64,000 nt of DNA from SCBR16-9 sp964537975 (lineage in GTDB: Bacteria > Hydrogenedentota > Hydrogenedentia > Hydrogenedentales > SCBR16-9): NCBI GenBank assembly GCA_964537975.1, contig CAZIDP010000011.1, forward strand, positions 1 through 64,000, written 5' to 3'. The translations under genes were made by a program, and so were the position numbers. Under the pieces are notes generated by a model, which made no database searches, had not been told where the DNA came from, and saw only the letters and a program-made list of their open reading frames with translations. This document shows, piece after piece, positions 1 through 8,160 of the stretch (the stretch's first letter is position 1; each line of letters begins with the position of its first letter).

Positions 1-85
1 TCCGATCCAATAAAATCAACCATTTACAAATATAACTGCGGAAGTTGGGCTAAGGTGCGTGGTGTGGTGGGCTTCCCGCCACCCT

Positions 86-193
86 GTTCCTATCGCGGAG
101 CGATTACAACGCCGTAGCGCGGGGTAAGGCCAACGGCCGCCACCCCGGGTTAGTAGTGCCCCCCAACACCGCACCCCGTAGGGCGTGCCAGCA
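86..193 (+). repeat. R element (three-hairpin interspersed repeat), copy 1
   Basis: First copy of a ~108-bp repeat found about 18 times in the window. It has three potential hairpins in order: ATCGC/GCGAT around a 3-base loop; GGGGT/ACCCC enclosing GGCC/GGCC; and GCAC-CCC/GGG-GTGC near the end. It finishes with GCGTGCCAGCA. Short ORFs here are repeat read-through, not genes. This copy has the full head and tail. Confidence 0.85.
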
Positions 194-210
194 AAAAAAG
201 AATTCAAACT

Positions 211-275
211 GTCATCCGCAGATTACGCCGATGGACACAGATTTTTTATGAATGGAAGAGATACGTAGACCTATG
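211..275 (+). repeat. Repeat module 3 (CCGCAGATTACG type)
   Basis: A ~65-bp segment starting with ATCCGCAGATTACG and continuing through GCAGATTTT-type and ATGGAAGAGAT-type blocks. Similar segments follow R elements at 26474 and 47745, each 10-20 bp after the R tail. It is therefore a third module of the same composite repeat family. Function unknown. Confidence 0.6.
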
Positions 276-360
276 CGTTCTTTGGTACCTTGATAGCTGC
301 ACACCTTGCTGCTGCCCCGTTTATGTCTACCAAATGACTACCCAGGCGTAGCCTCTTTCA

Positions 361-517
361 CGTCAGTACCGCGCAGGCGGGAACCCAGTAAGGCATAATA
401 CTAGCACATTATTATATAATTTCCTAACAAGCAAACCCACCTACGAGATCAACAAAATGCATGCTAAAGCTGTACCCTCAACTACCTCTCTGGATACCCA
501 CCTGCGTGGGCATGACG
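361..517 (+). repeat. REPIN-like element, copy A
   Basis: A 157-bp copy of an element that starts with a palindromic unit (CGTCA then CCCGC/GCGGG, ending in AACCCAG) and ends with the inverted counterpart (CTGGATACCCAC ... GTGGG then ATGACG). The ends form ~28-bp imperfect terminal inverted repeats, each itself a small hairpin, like paired REP sequences. The interior is shared with the copies at 35570, 39683, 47452 and 48074. The ~40 bp before it (CTACCAAAT ... GTAGCC) is also conserved in those copies. Confidence 0.75.
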
Positions 518-580
518 GTTTTCGTGGATATGATGGAGATGGTGCACAACCGACGGAGCGTAGAGTATGTCCCGCCACCC

Positions 581-689
581 TCTCCCTATCGCGAAGTGAT
601 TACAGTGCCATAGTGCTGGGTAAGGCCAACGGCCGCCACCCCGGGTTAGTAGCGCCTCCTAACTCCGCACCCCGGAGGGCGTGCCAGCA
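581..689 (+). repeat. R element, copy 2
   Basis: Full-length copy downstream of REPIN-like copy A, with slight changes in the first hairpin (GCGAAGTGAT in place of GCGGAGCGAT). It ends in GCGTGCCAGCA. DNA from 690 to the tRNA at 1018 holds no gene I can support. Confidence 0.8.
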
Positions 690-1017
690 AAAAAAGAATT
701 CAAGTCACATTTCGCGCACCTTCTAGATACCCGTCTGCATCCTATGAATGGAAGGAAAAGCATGTGGAATACTGTGTTGCTAATTCAGTACCAAATGCCG
801 CAATTGCCAAGCAAATTTGAGCAGGCCCGAGCTATCTGGGAGTTATCTTGTCTATTTGACATAATTCATGCCTGATTGCTATACTTTCTAAAAATATGTC
901 GGGTTGATCTGGATTACTGCATTTGATAAACGAAATGCAGGGTAGGTTGGTGTTTGTTTCAGGATATAATTCATAGAAACTCCCACAATAAACAACCGGC
1001 ATAATGCGATTTTGGAT

Positions 1018-1092
1018 TGGGGCGTCGCCAAGTGGTAAGGCACCGGTTTTTGGTATCGGCATTCGTTGGTTCGAATCCAGCCGCCCCAGCCA
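1018..1092 (+). tRNA. tRNA-Gln (anticodon TTG)
   Basis: The sequence folds as a tRNA. A 7-bp acceptor stem pairs TGGGGCG with CGCCCCA. There is a D-arm containing AGTGGTAAGGC, an anticodon stem CCGGT/ATCGG holding the loop TTTTGGT (anticodon TTG at loop positions 3-5), and a T-arm with GGTTCGAATCC. CCA is encoded at 1090-1092. A T-rich tract follows at once (1093-1105), and prs begins 46 bp later, so the tRNA may be cotranscribed with, or terminate just before, prs. Confidence 0.95.
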
Positions 1093-1138
1093 TTTTTTTA
1101 TTTTTCCCACTTTGTTTTGCCGAGAGAGGTGTTTTCCG

Positions 1139-2089
1139 TTGGCGTATACAAGTGACATGAAAGTACTTAGCGGTACTGCATCTGAAGCGTTGACGGAAGG
1201 TATTTGCGCTTTTCTGGATATCGAGCCCTCCCGGTCTGTGGTAGACACATTCAGTGATGGCGAGATCAAGGTTCAGATTGGTGAAAATATCCGAGGGCGA
1301 GATGTGTTTCTGGTAAACAGCACTTCGCCTCCAGTTAACCGCCATCTTATGGAACTCCTCATCTTAATTGATGCGGCAAAGCGGGCATCGGCAGAGCGGA
1401 TTACCGCTGTGATACCGTATTTTGGTTATGCACGTCAGGACCGCAAAGACAAGCCAAGGGTACCTATTGCCGCAAAGCTGGTGGCCAATCTATTGACTGC
1501 CGCCGGGGCAAACCGTATATTGGCAGTAGATTTACATTGCGGGCAGATTCAAGGTTTTTTTGATATTCCTGTCGACCATTTGTCTGCCGGGGTAGTGTTT
1601 TACAGCTATCTGAGCGAGATGGAAGAAAGCGAAAACTTGGTTGTGGTATCTCCGGATACTGGCAGTGTGGCCCGTGCACGTGATTTTGCCAACCGGCTCG
1701 GAACACCATTGGCTATAGTCGATAAACGGCGTCCTTCAGACAATATGTCTGAGGTCATGAATGTTATTGGTGATGTGCATGGAATGCATGCGGTTTTGTT
1801 GGATGACATGATCGACACCGCCGGGACGTTGGTAAAAGCTGCGCAGGCAATACATGAAAATGGTGCATTGAGTGTTCGGGCGTGCGCGACGCACCCGGTG
1901 TTCAGTGGTCCGGCATTGGACAACATCATGCAATCGGTGTTGAAAGAAATTCTAGTTAGTGACTCCATTCCCCTGACGCCCAGAGCGCAGGCGAATCCAA
2001 AAATAAAGGTGTTGACACTGGCCCCGCTGATCGGGGAAGCAATACGAAGAATTCACAAGGATGAATCGGTAAGCAGCCTGTTTAAATAA
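1139..2089 (+). CDS. prs: Ribose-phosphate pyrophosphokinase (PRPP synthase)
   Basis: Makes phosphoribosyl pyrophosphate from ribose-5-phosphate and ATP, feeding purine, pyrimidine, His, Trp and NAD synthesis in the cytoplasm. Visible family signatures are the FSDGE motif near the N-terminus, YFGYARQDRK (ATP-binding flexible loop), VDLHCGQIQGFF, DKRRPSDN and the PRPP-binding loop DDMIDTAGTL. At 316 aa it has the usual family length. The open frame extends upstream through the tRNA, so the start was chosen as TTG 1139, with GAGAGGT nine bases upstream; ATG 1157 is the alternative but lacks a clear Shine-Dalgarno sequence. It is followed 40 bp later by rplY and then pth, a common gene order. 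Confidence 0.96.
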   Translation: MAYTSDMKVLSGTASEALTEGICAFLDIEPSRSVVDTFSDGEIKVQIGENIRGRDVFLVNSTSPPVNRHLMELLILIDAAKRASAERITAVIPYFGYARQDRKDKPRVPIAAKLVANLLTAAGANRILAVDLHCGQIQGFFDIPVDHLSAGVVFYSYLSEMEESENLVVVSPDTGSVARARDFANRLGTPLAIVDKRRPSDNMSEVMNVIGDVHGMHAVLLDDMIDTAGTLVKAAQAIHENGALSVRACATHPVFSGPALDNIMQSVLKEILVSDSIPLTPRAQANPKIKVLTLAPLIGEAIRRIHKDESVSSLFK

Positions 2090-2129
2090 CAGGGGGCGAT
2101 TTGTCCGATTCCGGAGGCAAGAAAGAACC

Positions 2130-2771
2130 ATGGAAATCAGTACATTAGATGTCAAAGTGCGGGACGGTCGTGGAAAAGGCGCTTCCCGGCAACTTCGAAT
2201 GAAAGAGTACATCCCTGCGGTGGTGTATGGTCTGGAGAAAGATGCGTTAAGCGTCTCGTTAAACCAGAAAGCGTTTAACAAATTGGTCGAGGTGGCAGGA
2301 CAACACGCCCTGGTACAACTGGATGTTACGGAGAACCCCGAACTCAGTGGACCGACCATGATTCGTGGTTTGCAAAGGCACCCGATTAAAGACCACATCA
2401 TCCATGTGGATTTTTTACGCATTGACCTCACCAAAAAATTGACTACATCTGTCCAGGTACATCTGGTTGGACAAGCCAAAGGGGTTGTTGCTGGTGGTGT
2501 TGTTGATCATCAATTGCGTGAAGTTGAAATTGAATGTCTCGCAAATGACGTACCTTCGGAAATCAAGGTCAATATTGCAAATCTTGACATCGGGGACAAC
2601 CTGCACGTAAGTGACTTGAAGATATCGCGTAATATCACATTGATAACAGAAGCCGATCAGGTCATAGCATCAATTCATGCACCGCGTGCGGTTGTCGAAG
2701 AAACAGAAGATATGGAAGAGAGCGTTGAAGTTCCCTTGGTTGGTGAAGAAGCTTCAAGCGAAAACGAATAA
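2130..2771 (+). CDS. rplY: 50S ribosomal protein L25/general stress protein Ctc
   Basis: Binds 5S rRNA in the large ribosomal subunit. At 213 aa it is the long (TL5/Ctc) form: an N-terminal L25 beta-barrel (about residues 5-90, with GRGKGASRQLR, PAVVYG and the HVDFLRID segment) followed by the C-terminal TL5 domain (about 95-185) and an acidic tail rich in Glu. A good ribosome-binding site (GGAGG at 2112-2116) precedes ATG 2130. It lies between prs and pth on the same strand, probably in one transcript. Confidence 0.95.
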   Translation: MEISTLDVKVRDGRGKGASRQLRMKEYIPAVVYGLEKDALSVSLNQKAFNKLVEVAGQHALVQLDVTENPELSGPTMIRGLQRHPIKDHIIHVDFLRIDLTKKLTTSVQVHLVGQAKGVVAGGVVDHQLREVEIECLANDVPSEIKVNIANLDIGDNLHVSDLKISRNITLITEADQVIASIHAPRAVVEETEDMEESVEVPLVGEEASSENE

Positions 2772-2858
2772 GATCAATCTAATATTAGCAAACGGGATGG
2801 AACCCTTAAACAGGGTATCTGTCCCGCATTTATCTGTAGCATTTCGGGATATATCCTT

Positions 2859-3422
2859 GTGAAGGTAATTGCAGGTCTCGGGAATCCCGGGCCAAAATAC
2901 AAATATACCCGGCATAACTTGGGGTTTCGGGTAGTGGAAACGCTTGCCGGAATACTGCATACTGACTTTGATCGCGAAAAGCATCAAGGTTTGATAGCGC
3001 AAGCGTTGATTAAACAGGAAAAACTGCTGCTGGTTAAGCCGTTGACCTTTATGAACCGCAGTGGCGATTGCATTGCACCGCTGATCAGGAATAAAATTCA
3101 AGAACCGGAGTCTTTACTGGTGGTGGTGGATGATGTGAATCTTCCTATTGGTAAGTTACGTTTTCGTGCTGGAGGCAGCGCGGGTGGCCATAACGGTTTA
3201 AAGTCAATTATCGAGCGAATCGGCACCAATGAATTTCACAGACTGCGCATGGGCGTTGGTAGTGATAATAGCGGTGTGGATTTGGCTGAACATGTGTTGT
3301 CAACATTCCACCCTGATGAAAAGGCAGAAGTTGAAGCCATGTTGGAACGCGCAGCTGAAGCGGTGTGCTGTTGGGTACGAGAAGGCATAGAATGTGCCAT
3401 GTCCCGATACAATCAAGGTTAA
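2859..3422 (+). CDS. pth: Peptidyl-tRNA hydrolase
   Basis: Releases tRNA from peptidyl-tRNAs that drop off the ribosome. The 187-aa protein carries the Pth family signatures: GLGNPGPKY with the substrate-binding Asn, RHNLGF with the catalytic His, KPLTFMNRSG, VVDDVNLP with the Asp, and GGSAGGHNGLKSI. The start is GTG 2859; the previous gene ends 87 bp upstream. Length and motifs are complete. Confidence 0.96.
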   Translation: MKVIAGLGNPGPKYKYTRHNLGFRVVETLAGILHTDFDREKHQGLIAQALIKQEKLLLVKPLTFMNRSGDCIAPLIRNKIQEPESLLVVVDDVNLPIGKLRFRAGGSAGGHNGLKSIIERIGTNEFHRLRMGVGSDNSGVDLAEHVLSTFHPDEKAEVEAMLERAAEAVCCWVREGIECAMSRYNQG

Positions 3423-3538
3423 CCTGATTCGCTGTGTTTTCGCTTGTTTTCAAGCGCAAGTAAACAACGTATAGACAAGCAGAATTTGTATCCGGAATGC
3501 TTCCTTCTGTAAACTGCTCCTGCGAAAGGTTTTGACAA

Positions 3539-4060
3539 TTGAAAACGAAAAAACACATTATCAGCGTTCTGGTGGAAAACCATTTTGGTGTGTTGGCCCG
3601 GGTATCCGGCATGTTCAGTGCACGAGGATTCAACATTAACAGTTTGTGTGTCGGCGAGACCGATGACCACACAATTTCCAGGATGACCGTCGTAGTTCAT
3701 GGTGATGACAGTGTGCTTCGACAAATTATCCAACAGTTGAACAAGCTGGTGGATGTTATAGAAGTTCATGATCTCACTAATGAAACTTTTGTCGAGCGTG
3801 AATTGGTGATAGTGCGGGTACGTGCCGAAGCCAGTCATCGTAGTGAAGTGGTGGAGATGGCCAGTATTTTTCGTGCGAAAGTAGTTGATGTCGGGCAGAA
3901 CACCTTGACAGTAGAAGCTACAGGAGCCGAAGGCAAAATTCAAGCTTTTATTGATATGATGCGTACCTTCGGGATTCTGGATTTAGTGCGTACTGGCGAG
4001 ATTGCCATACCCCGCGCTACAACCGTGGAACAGCAGCAGTCGACAGCCAAAGTCTCCTGA
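3539..4060 (+). CDS. ilvN: Acetolactate synthase, small (regulatory) subunit
   Basis: Regulatory subunit of the first common enzyme of branched-chain amino acid synthesis; it stabilises the catalytic IlvB subunit and binds valine for feedback inhibition. The N-terminal ACT domain is clear (ISVLVENHFGVLARV then FSARGFNINSL), and the C-terminal ALS_ss_C domain covers about residues 85-160. Length 173 aa is typical. The start is TTG 3539, preceded by AAAGG. No ilvB or ilvC lies next to it, so this subunit gene is separated from its usual partners. Confidence 0.93.
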   Translation: MKTKKHIISVLVENHFGVLARVSGMFSARGFNINSLCVGETDDHTISRMTVVVHGDDSVLRQIIQQLNKLVDVIEVHDLTNETFVERELVIVRVRAEASHRSEVVEMASIFRAKVVDVGQNTLTVEATGAEGKIQAFIDMMRTFGILDLVRTGEIAIPRATTVEQQQSTAKVS

Positions 4061-4595
4061 CGCCGTCTTCTGACGCTATAGATATAACGTATAATAAGAT
4101 GCATTTGCAATGATGCACCAGTGCTGGCATTTGCTCTCGCATCCATTACGTTTAACAGTTGAATGTAGATTTTTCGGTCATTTTAACAGTATGTAAACAC
4201 TCCTGGGTACACAGGCACGGATTTGTGTCTGGCTTTTTCAGGCAATTCGGCGGGACTTCCGTCCGGTCGAAAACGATGACATCTGACGAATACAACAAGA
4301 AAGCTTTGAGAATGCACCAGAATACACGCTATATGCAAGCCCGTCTGGTGTCGGGAAACAGATGTATTCCCAATGCAACCTGTACACATACAGGCAAAAC
4401 AGGTTTTGATATGCTAATAATGTTCTGGCAGGGAGTCTTCTCCCCCGGATTTGCAGGTGCAATTCACTCGGCAGTTCCCCTTTTTACCAGTACAACCGCA
4501 GCCCCTGATGGCTGCGGTTTTTTTGTGTCTTTACCGCATGCGATATATCCCAAATCAAGCCCGGTAAGTGACTGCGGGGCAGGAGGTTTGTTTCA
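4061..4595. other. 535-bp gap between ilvN and the zinc-ribbon gene
   Basis: No convincing protein gene. The open frame 4159-4599 has no recognisable domain and runs through the terminator hairpin. The gap ends in a strong intrinsic terminator (4494-4524) more than 430 bp after the ilvN stop, far for an ilvN terminator. A small non-coding RNA or a long 3' UTR is possible. I did not recognise RNase P, tmRNA, SRP or 6S signatures. Confidence 0.35.
4494..4524 (+). terminator. Intrinsic terminator
   Basis: A perfect 10-bp stem (AACCGCAGCC with GGCTGCGGTT) around a 6-base loop, followed directly by a run of T. This is the clearest rho-independent terminator in the first 10 kb. It stops transcription entering the 4596 gene from upstream. 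Confidence 0.9.
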
Positions 4596-5315
4596 TTGAA
4601 AAAACTGTTGCAATTACAAGCGATAGATCTTAAAATCGAAAAATATCTGGCACGGGAAAAGGAAATTCCCATGCAAAAAGAAAAGTTTAATATCAAATTG
4701 CAACGCTTGACAAAAGAATTAGAAGAAAGTGAACAGCGCTGTAAAACTTTAAAGCTTGAGCAACGTTCTTGTGAAGGTGATATAGAACAACGTCAGGCGG
4801 ATATCCGAAGCAAAGATGCCAAATTGATGTCGGTAAAGCGTAATGAAGAATACCAGGCACTTCTGCACGAAATGGAATTGTTAAAAAAGCAGATTGGCTT
4901 AAAAGAAGAACGCATTTTGAGCATCATGATGGATTTAGAGGCATCGGAGGCGCAGTACGAAGAGGACAAAAAGCGTATAGCACGCGAGCAAGCAGAAATT
5001 GAAGAGGAATTAAAAAATATTGACGAAGAACTGGCCAAAGCAATCGCGGAACGCCAGGAATTGGAAAAGAAATTGCGTCCTCTTGCTGATACTATCGAAC
5101 CCAAGTTGCTATCACAATACAAGCGAATTCGCCGGGCTAAAAAAACTGGAGCAGTAGTAGTTCCATTACATGGAGAAACCTGTTCCGGATGTCATATGAT
5201 GATACGAGCTCAGATAGTAAATGAAATACTGGCCGCGCACAAGTTTCATCCATGCAGCTATTGTGGTCGTCTGCTATATGCGGATGATGTCATGGAAAAT
5301 GAAGCGTTGGCTTAA
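4596..5315 (+). CDS. C4-type zinc-ribbon, coiled-coil protein (zf-RING_7 family)
   Basis: A 239-aa protein with a long N-terminal coiled coil (about residues 1-170, rich in Glu, Lys, Leu and Gln heptads) and a C-terminal zinc ribbon with two Cys pairs, CSGC and CSYC. This is the layout of the widespread bacterial PF02591 family, proposed to bind nucleic acid; its exact role is not established. The start TTG 4596 has GGAGG ten bases upstream. It is followed 29 bp later by accD and then folC, so it is probably first in that operon. Confidence 0.85.
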   Translation: MKKLLQLQAIDLKIEKYLAREKEIPMQKEKFNIKLQRLTKELEESEQRCKTLKLEQRSCEGDIEQRQADIRSKDAKLMSVKRNEEYQALLHEMELLKKQIGLKEERILSIMMDLEASEAQYEEDKKRIAREQAEIEEELKNIDEELAKAIAERQELEKKLRPLADTIEPKLLSQYKRIRRAKKTGAVVVPLHGETCSGCHMMIRAQIVNEILAAHKFHPCSYCGRLLYADDVMENEALA

Positions 5316-5344
5316 AAAACGTACACGTAAAGGAAACACAAGCC

Positions 5345-6286
5345 GTGTTTTTCAAACGAACAAAATTTTTATCCAGGGGTTCCAAGCATGTAGTCCCCGA
5401 CGGGTTGTGGGTTAAATGCCCTGGATGTAAGCAAACGGTATACAAAAGCGAGGTTGAAGCCAATAACCAGGTATGTCCTTCCTGTGGACATCATTATCGC
5501 CTTGGCGCACGAAAGCGGATTGAGCTACTTGTAGATGGCGGTTCTTTCCAGGAAACTCACACCAACTTGCGCACGGCAGACCCGCTGGAATTTGCTGTTG
5601 GCGAGGAAACATATACCCAGCGTGTGGAGCGAGCACGAAATCAGTCGGGCATGAATGAGGCCATCGTCACCGGTTTCGCCTCGATAGAAGGAGTACGCAT
5701 TTCCATAGGTGCCATGGAACCGTCCTTTATTATGGCCAGTATGGGCTCGGTACTAGGCGAACAATTCTGCCGGATGTGCGAGGAAGCCGTTCGAGAAAAG
5801 ACCCCGGTGATCATGTGTGCCGCTTCTGGTGGCGCCCGCATGCAGGAAGGAATTCTTGCTTTGATGCAAATGGCCAAGACCACCGATGCAGTCCGGCGAT
5901 TGAATGAAGCGGGTATACCCTACATTGTCATTCTTACCGATCCGACAACAGGCGGTGTATATGCAAGTTTTGCGAGCCTGGGCGACATTACGCTTGCTGA
6001 GCCCAAAGCTTACATCGGATTTGCCGGAGCACGTCTGATTGAAGGGGCATTAAAAGTCAAGCTGCCCGACGGTTTCCAACGATCAGAATACCAGTTTGAG
6101 AATGGTTTCATTGATCAGATACTCAAACGTTCTGAGTTACGTGCGTACCTGGCCAAATTATTGCGTTACCTGTCTCCAGATGCCACCTTGCTGGACTGGG
6201 AACCACCGGTAACTCAGGTTGTCCCGGAGGAACCCGCGGAAGAATCGGTTGAACAAGCGACGAAAGCTTCTGTGGAAGGCACATGA
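5345..6286 (+). CDS. accD: Acetyl-CoA carboxylase carboxyltransferase, beta subunit
   Basis: Carboxyltransferase beta subunit that transfers CO2 from carboxybiotin to acetyl-CoA, forming malonyl-CoA for fatty acid synthesis. Near the N-terminus the zinc finger is intact (WVKCPGCKQ then CPSCGHHY). The crotonase-like core contains GGARMQEG, LTDPTTGGVYASFA and IGFAGARLIE. Length 313 aa; start GTG 5345. The C-terminus has an extra acidic tail. It overlaps folC by 4 bp (ATGA), the conserved accD-folC coupling seen in many bacteria. The biotin ligase that serves this complex is encoded at 51473-52222. Confidence 0.96.
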   Translation: MFFKRTKFLSRGSKHVVPDGLWVKCPGCKQTVYKSEVEANNQVCPSCGHHYRLGARKRIELLVDGGSFQETHTNLRTADPLEFAVGEETYTQRVERARNQSGMNEAIVTGFASIEGVRISIGAMEPSFIMASMGSVLGEQFCRMCEEAVREKTPVIMCAASGGARMQEGILALMQMAKTTDAVRRLNEAGIPYIVILTDPTTGGVYASFASLGDITLAEPKAYIGFAGARLIEGALKVKLPDGFQRSEYQFENGFIDQILKRSELRAYLAKLLRYLSPDATLLDWEPPVTQVVPEEPAEESVEQATKASVEGT

Positions 6287-7578
6287 CAAACCCGATTCTC
6301 ATTGAACAAAATGATTTGCGTGAATACTTGCTGGGCCTTGCTTTTCATGGCATAAAGCTGGGTTTGGACAATATCCTGCATTTACTGGAAGAAGCGGGTA
6401 ACCCACATATTGATTTCCCGGCGGTACATGTCGCAGGCACCAATGGCAAAGGGAGTGTGGTCGCGTTTCTGGATGCCATGATTCGTGCCGCAGGCTACAA
6501 TACTGGCCGTTTTACCAGCCCCCATCTGATTGATCTATCAGAGCGGTTTATTCTAAATGGTGTGCCGGTAAATGAAACGTCGCTGCTGGAAAATATTTCT
6601 TTTTTTAAGCATATTGCCGACGGCATGCCCCACTACCCGACTTTTTTTGAGATGAATACTGCTATGGCGTTTCGCCTGTTCCGACAAGCAGGTGTGGACC
6701 TGGGGCTGATTGAAGTCGGTATGGGGGGGCGTCTGGATTCGACCAATGTACTGATGCCATACAGTACCGCGGTGACCAATATCGGTCTTGAGCATACCCG
6801 ATACCTGGGAGATACCCTGGGCAAGATTGCCTTTGAAAAAGGCGGGATATTCAAGCCGGAAACACCGGCAGTCATCGGTGAGACACACCCGGAAGCTTTA
6901 TCGGTTCTGCTGAACCTGGCCCAGTCCAGGGGATGTCCAGTGAGCTTGACAGGCAAAGATTTCACCTTCAAGGTGAATGGTTCCCCCTGGAAGCAATCTT
7001 TTTCTTATCAAAGCACGCATTGGGAATTTAACGAGGTCACTCTAGGTATGGCAGGGCGGTATCAGGGAGAGAACGCTGCTGTGGCAGTCGCACTCGCGGA
7101 AACATTACTGCCAAAGTACCCCCAGTTGACCCTGGATTCGGTACAGCAAGGATTAGAAACAGCGGTCTGGCCCTGTCGTATGGACCGTGTCCTGGAGTCA
7201 CCACCAGTTATCATCGACGTGGCACACAATGTGCCAGGAATTGGGCGCTTGTGTGAAGCCTTTGAGCAGACTATCACCATCATGGCCATATCTTCAGACA
7301 AAGAAGCCCGCAAAATGATAGAGATGGTGCAGCCTTTTACCCGTTCACTCATATTGACCACATTTCAAGGAAAACGTTCGCGTTCTTTGTCAGAAATGTC
7401 TGAAGCCGCAGGCACAATTCACCATCTGGCTGTACCGGGTCTGAAGGAAGCCATTGCGCTGGCCATGCAAGAAGCCAGTGAAGATTGCCCTTTGCTTATA
7501 ACTGGTTCGGTTTATACTGCCGGTGAGGCAAGAAAAATACTTATTGAGGATTATGGCGCGGCTGCTTTGCGTTTCTAA
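6283..7578 (+). CDS. folC: Folylpolyglutamate synthase/dihydrofolate synthase
   Basis: Adds glutamate to dihydropteroate and to folates. The Mur-ligase fold is visible: P-loop GTNGKGS near residue 50, FTSPHLIDLSERF, FFEMNTAMAF, EVGMGGRLDSTN, and the C-terminal domain with DVAHNVPG. Length 431 aa is typical. The start codon overlaps the accD stop, so translation is coupled. The pabBC fusion at 59737-61512 would supply p-aminobenzoate to the same pathway. Confidence 0.94.
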   Translation: MTNPILIEQNDLREYLLGLAFHGIKLGLDNILHLLEEAGNPHIDFPAVHVAGTNGKGSVVAFLDAMIRAAGYNTGRFTSPHLIDLSERFILNGVPVNETSLLENISFFKHIADGMPHYPTFFEMNTAMAFRLFRQAGVDLGLIEVGMGGRLDSTNVLMPYSTAVTNIGLEHTRYLGDTLGKIAFEKGGIFKPETPAVIGETHPEALSVLLNLAQSRGCPVSLTGKDFTFKVNGSPWKQSFSYQSTHWEFNEVTLGMAGRYQGENAAVAVALAETLLPKYPQLTLDSVQQGLETAVWPCRMDRVLESPPVIIDVAHNVPGIGRLCEAFEQTITIMAISSDKEARKMIEMVQPFTRSLILTTFQGKRSRSLSEMSEAAGTIHHLAVPGLKEAIALAMQEASEDCPLLITGSVYTAGEARKILIEDYGAAALRF

Positions 7579-7667
7579 AGATATTCTAAAGCATTATTGC
7601 GCAACATAATGTTCTTTGAGTTGCAATCAAGTACCCGGGTGTACCCCGGGATACGCTAAAATACCGG

Positions 7668-8051
7668 GTGAAGCCTTTGAATGCTTTCATGTTATTGAAT
7701 ATCTGTGTCGCCTTGCTGACGTTATCACAGGGAATGATTCTATATCTCCTGCTGGGCCTGCTGCCCGCAATATCGTCAGGAAGTCAGGGGGGCATTGTTG
7801 ACGAAAATGGCAAAGCATGCCTGACAGAGCAATCAGCAACCGTCCTCCATGAACAGACAAATGAAGCGGATGAACACCCTGAGTTTGGAATAGAAAACAC
7901 TTGCTCACCGGTATCATCAGTTATTGCACAACAATGTGTTACCGTTTATCCCATCTTCAATGCCCAAAAAACCTCTGTTGCCACGACATTGGAGCGTGCG
8001 CCACCACAAATCCAGATATTGGATATTGCTTCGTATCAATTCGTGGTTTAG
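7668..8051 (+). CDS. Small hypothetical protein with one membrane segment
   Basis: A 127-aa open frame starting at GTG 7668. One strong hydrophobic stretch (about residues 7-38, rich in Leu and Ile) is followed by a polar region with several Cys residues. No family recognised. It lies in the 580-bp gap between folC and the cytochrome-like gene, on the same strand, and has only a weak ribosome-binding site. It may be a real small membrane or exported protein, or chance; the hydrophobic N-terminus is the main support. Confidence 0.35.
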   Translation: MKPLNAFMLLNICVALLTLSQGMILYLLLGLLPAISSGSQGGIVDENGKACLTEQSATVLHEQTNEADEHPEFGIENTCSPVSSVIAQQCVTVYPIFNAQKTSVATTLERAPPQIQILDIASYQFVV

Positions 8052-8160
8052 AATCAAGTTGTGCATACTTCATGTCTCTACCTGGCTCGGTATTCTGATA
8101 AATACCATACAGGCACTCCAGAGTCATGCACACAATTAATTGAAGGTGAACACATACAAC

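Noticed and set aside
457..726. 89-codon ORF and other short ORFs in repeats (for example 16-207, 35057-35311, 39645-39845, 47284-47508, 47933-48130)
   Set aside because: They are read-through of R and REPIN-like repeat copies; near-identical ORFs recur wherever the repeats do.
1004..1138. N-terminal extension of the prs frame
   Set aside because: It translates the tRNA-Gln gene; the PRPP synthase homology begins after 1139.
832..1345. Minus-strand ORFs over tRNA-Gln and the prs start
   Set aside because: They overlap a tRNA and the start of a well-supported gene and show no domain.
4159..4599. 146-codon ORF between ilvN and the zinc-ribbon gene
   Set aside because: No domain, poor start, and it runs through the intrinsic terminator hairpin.
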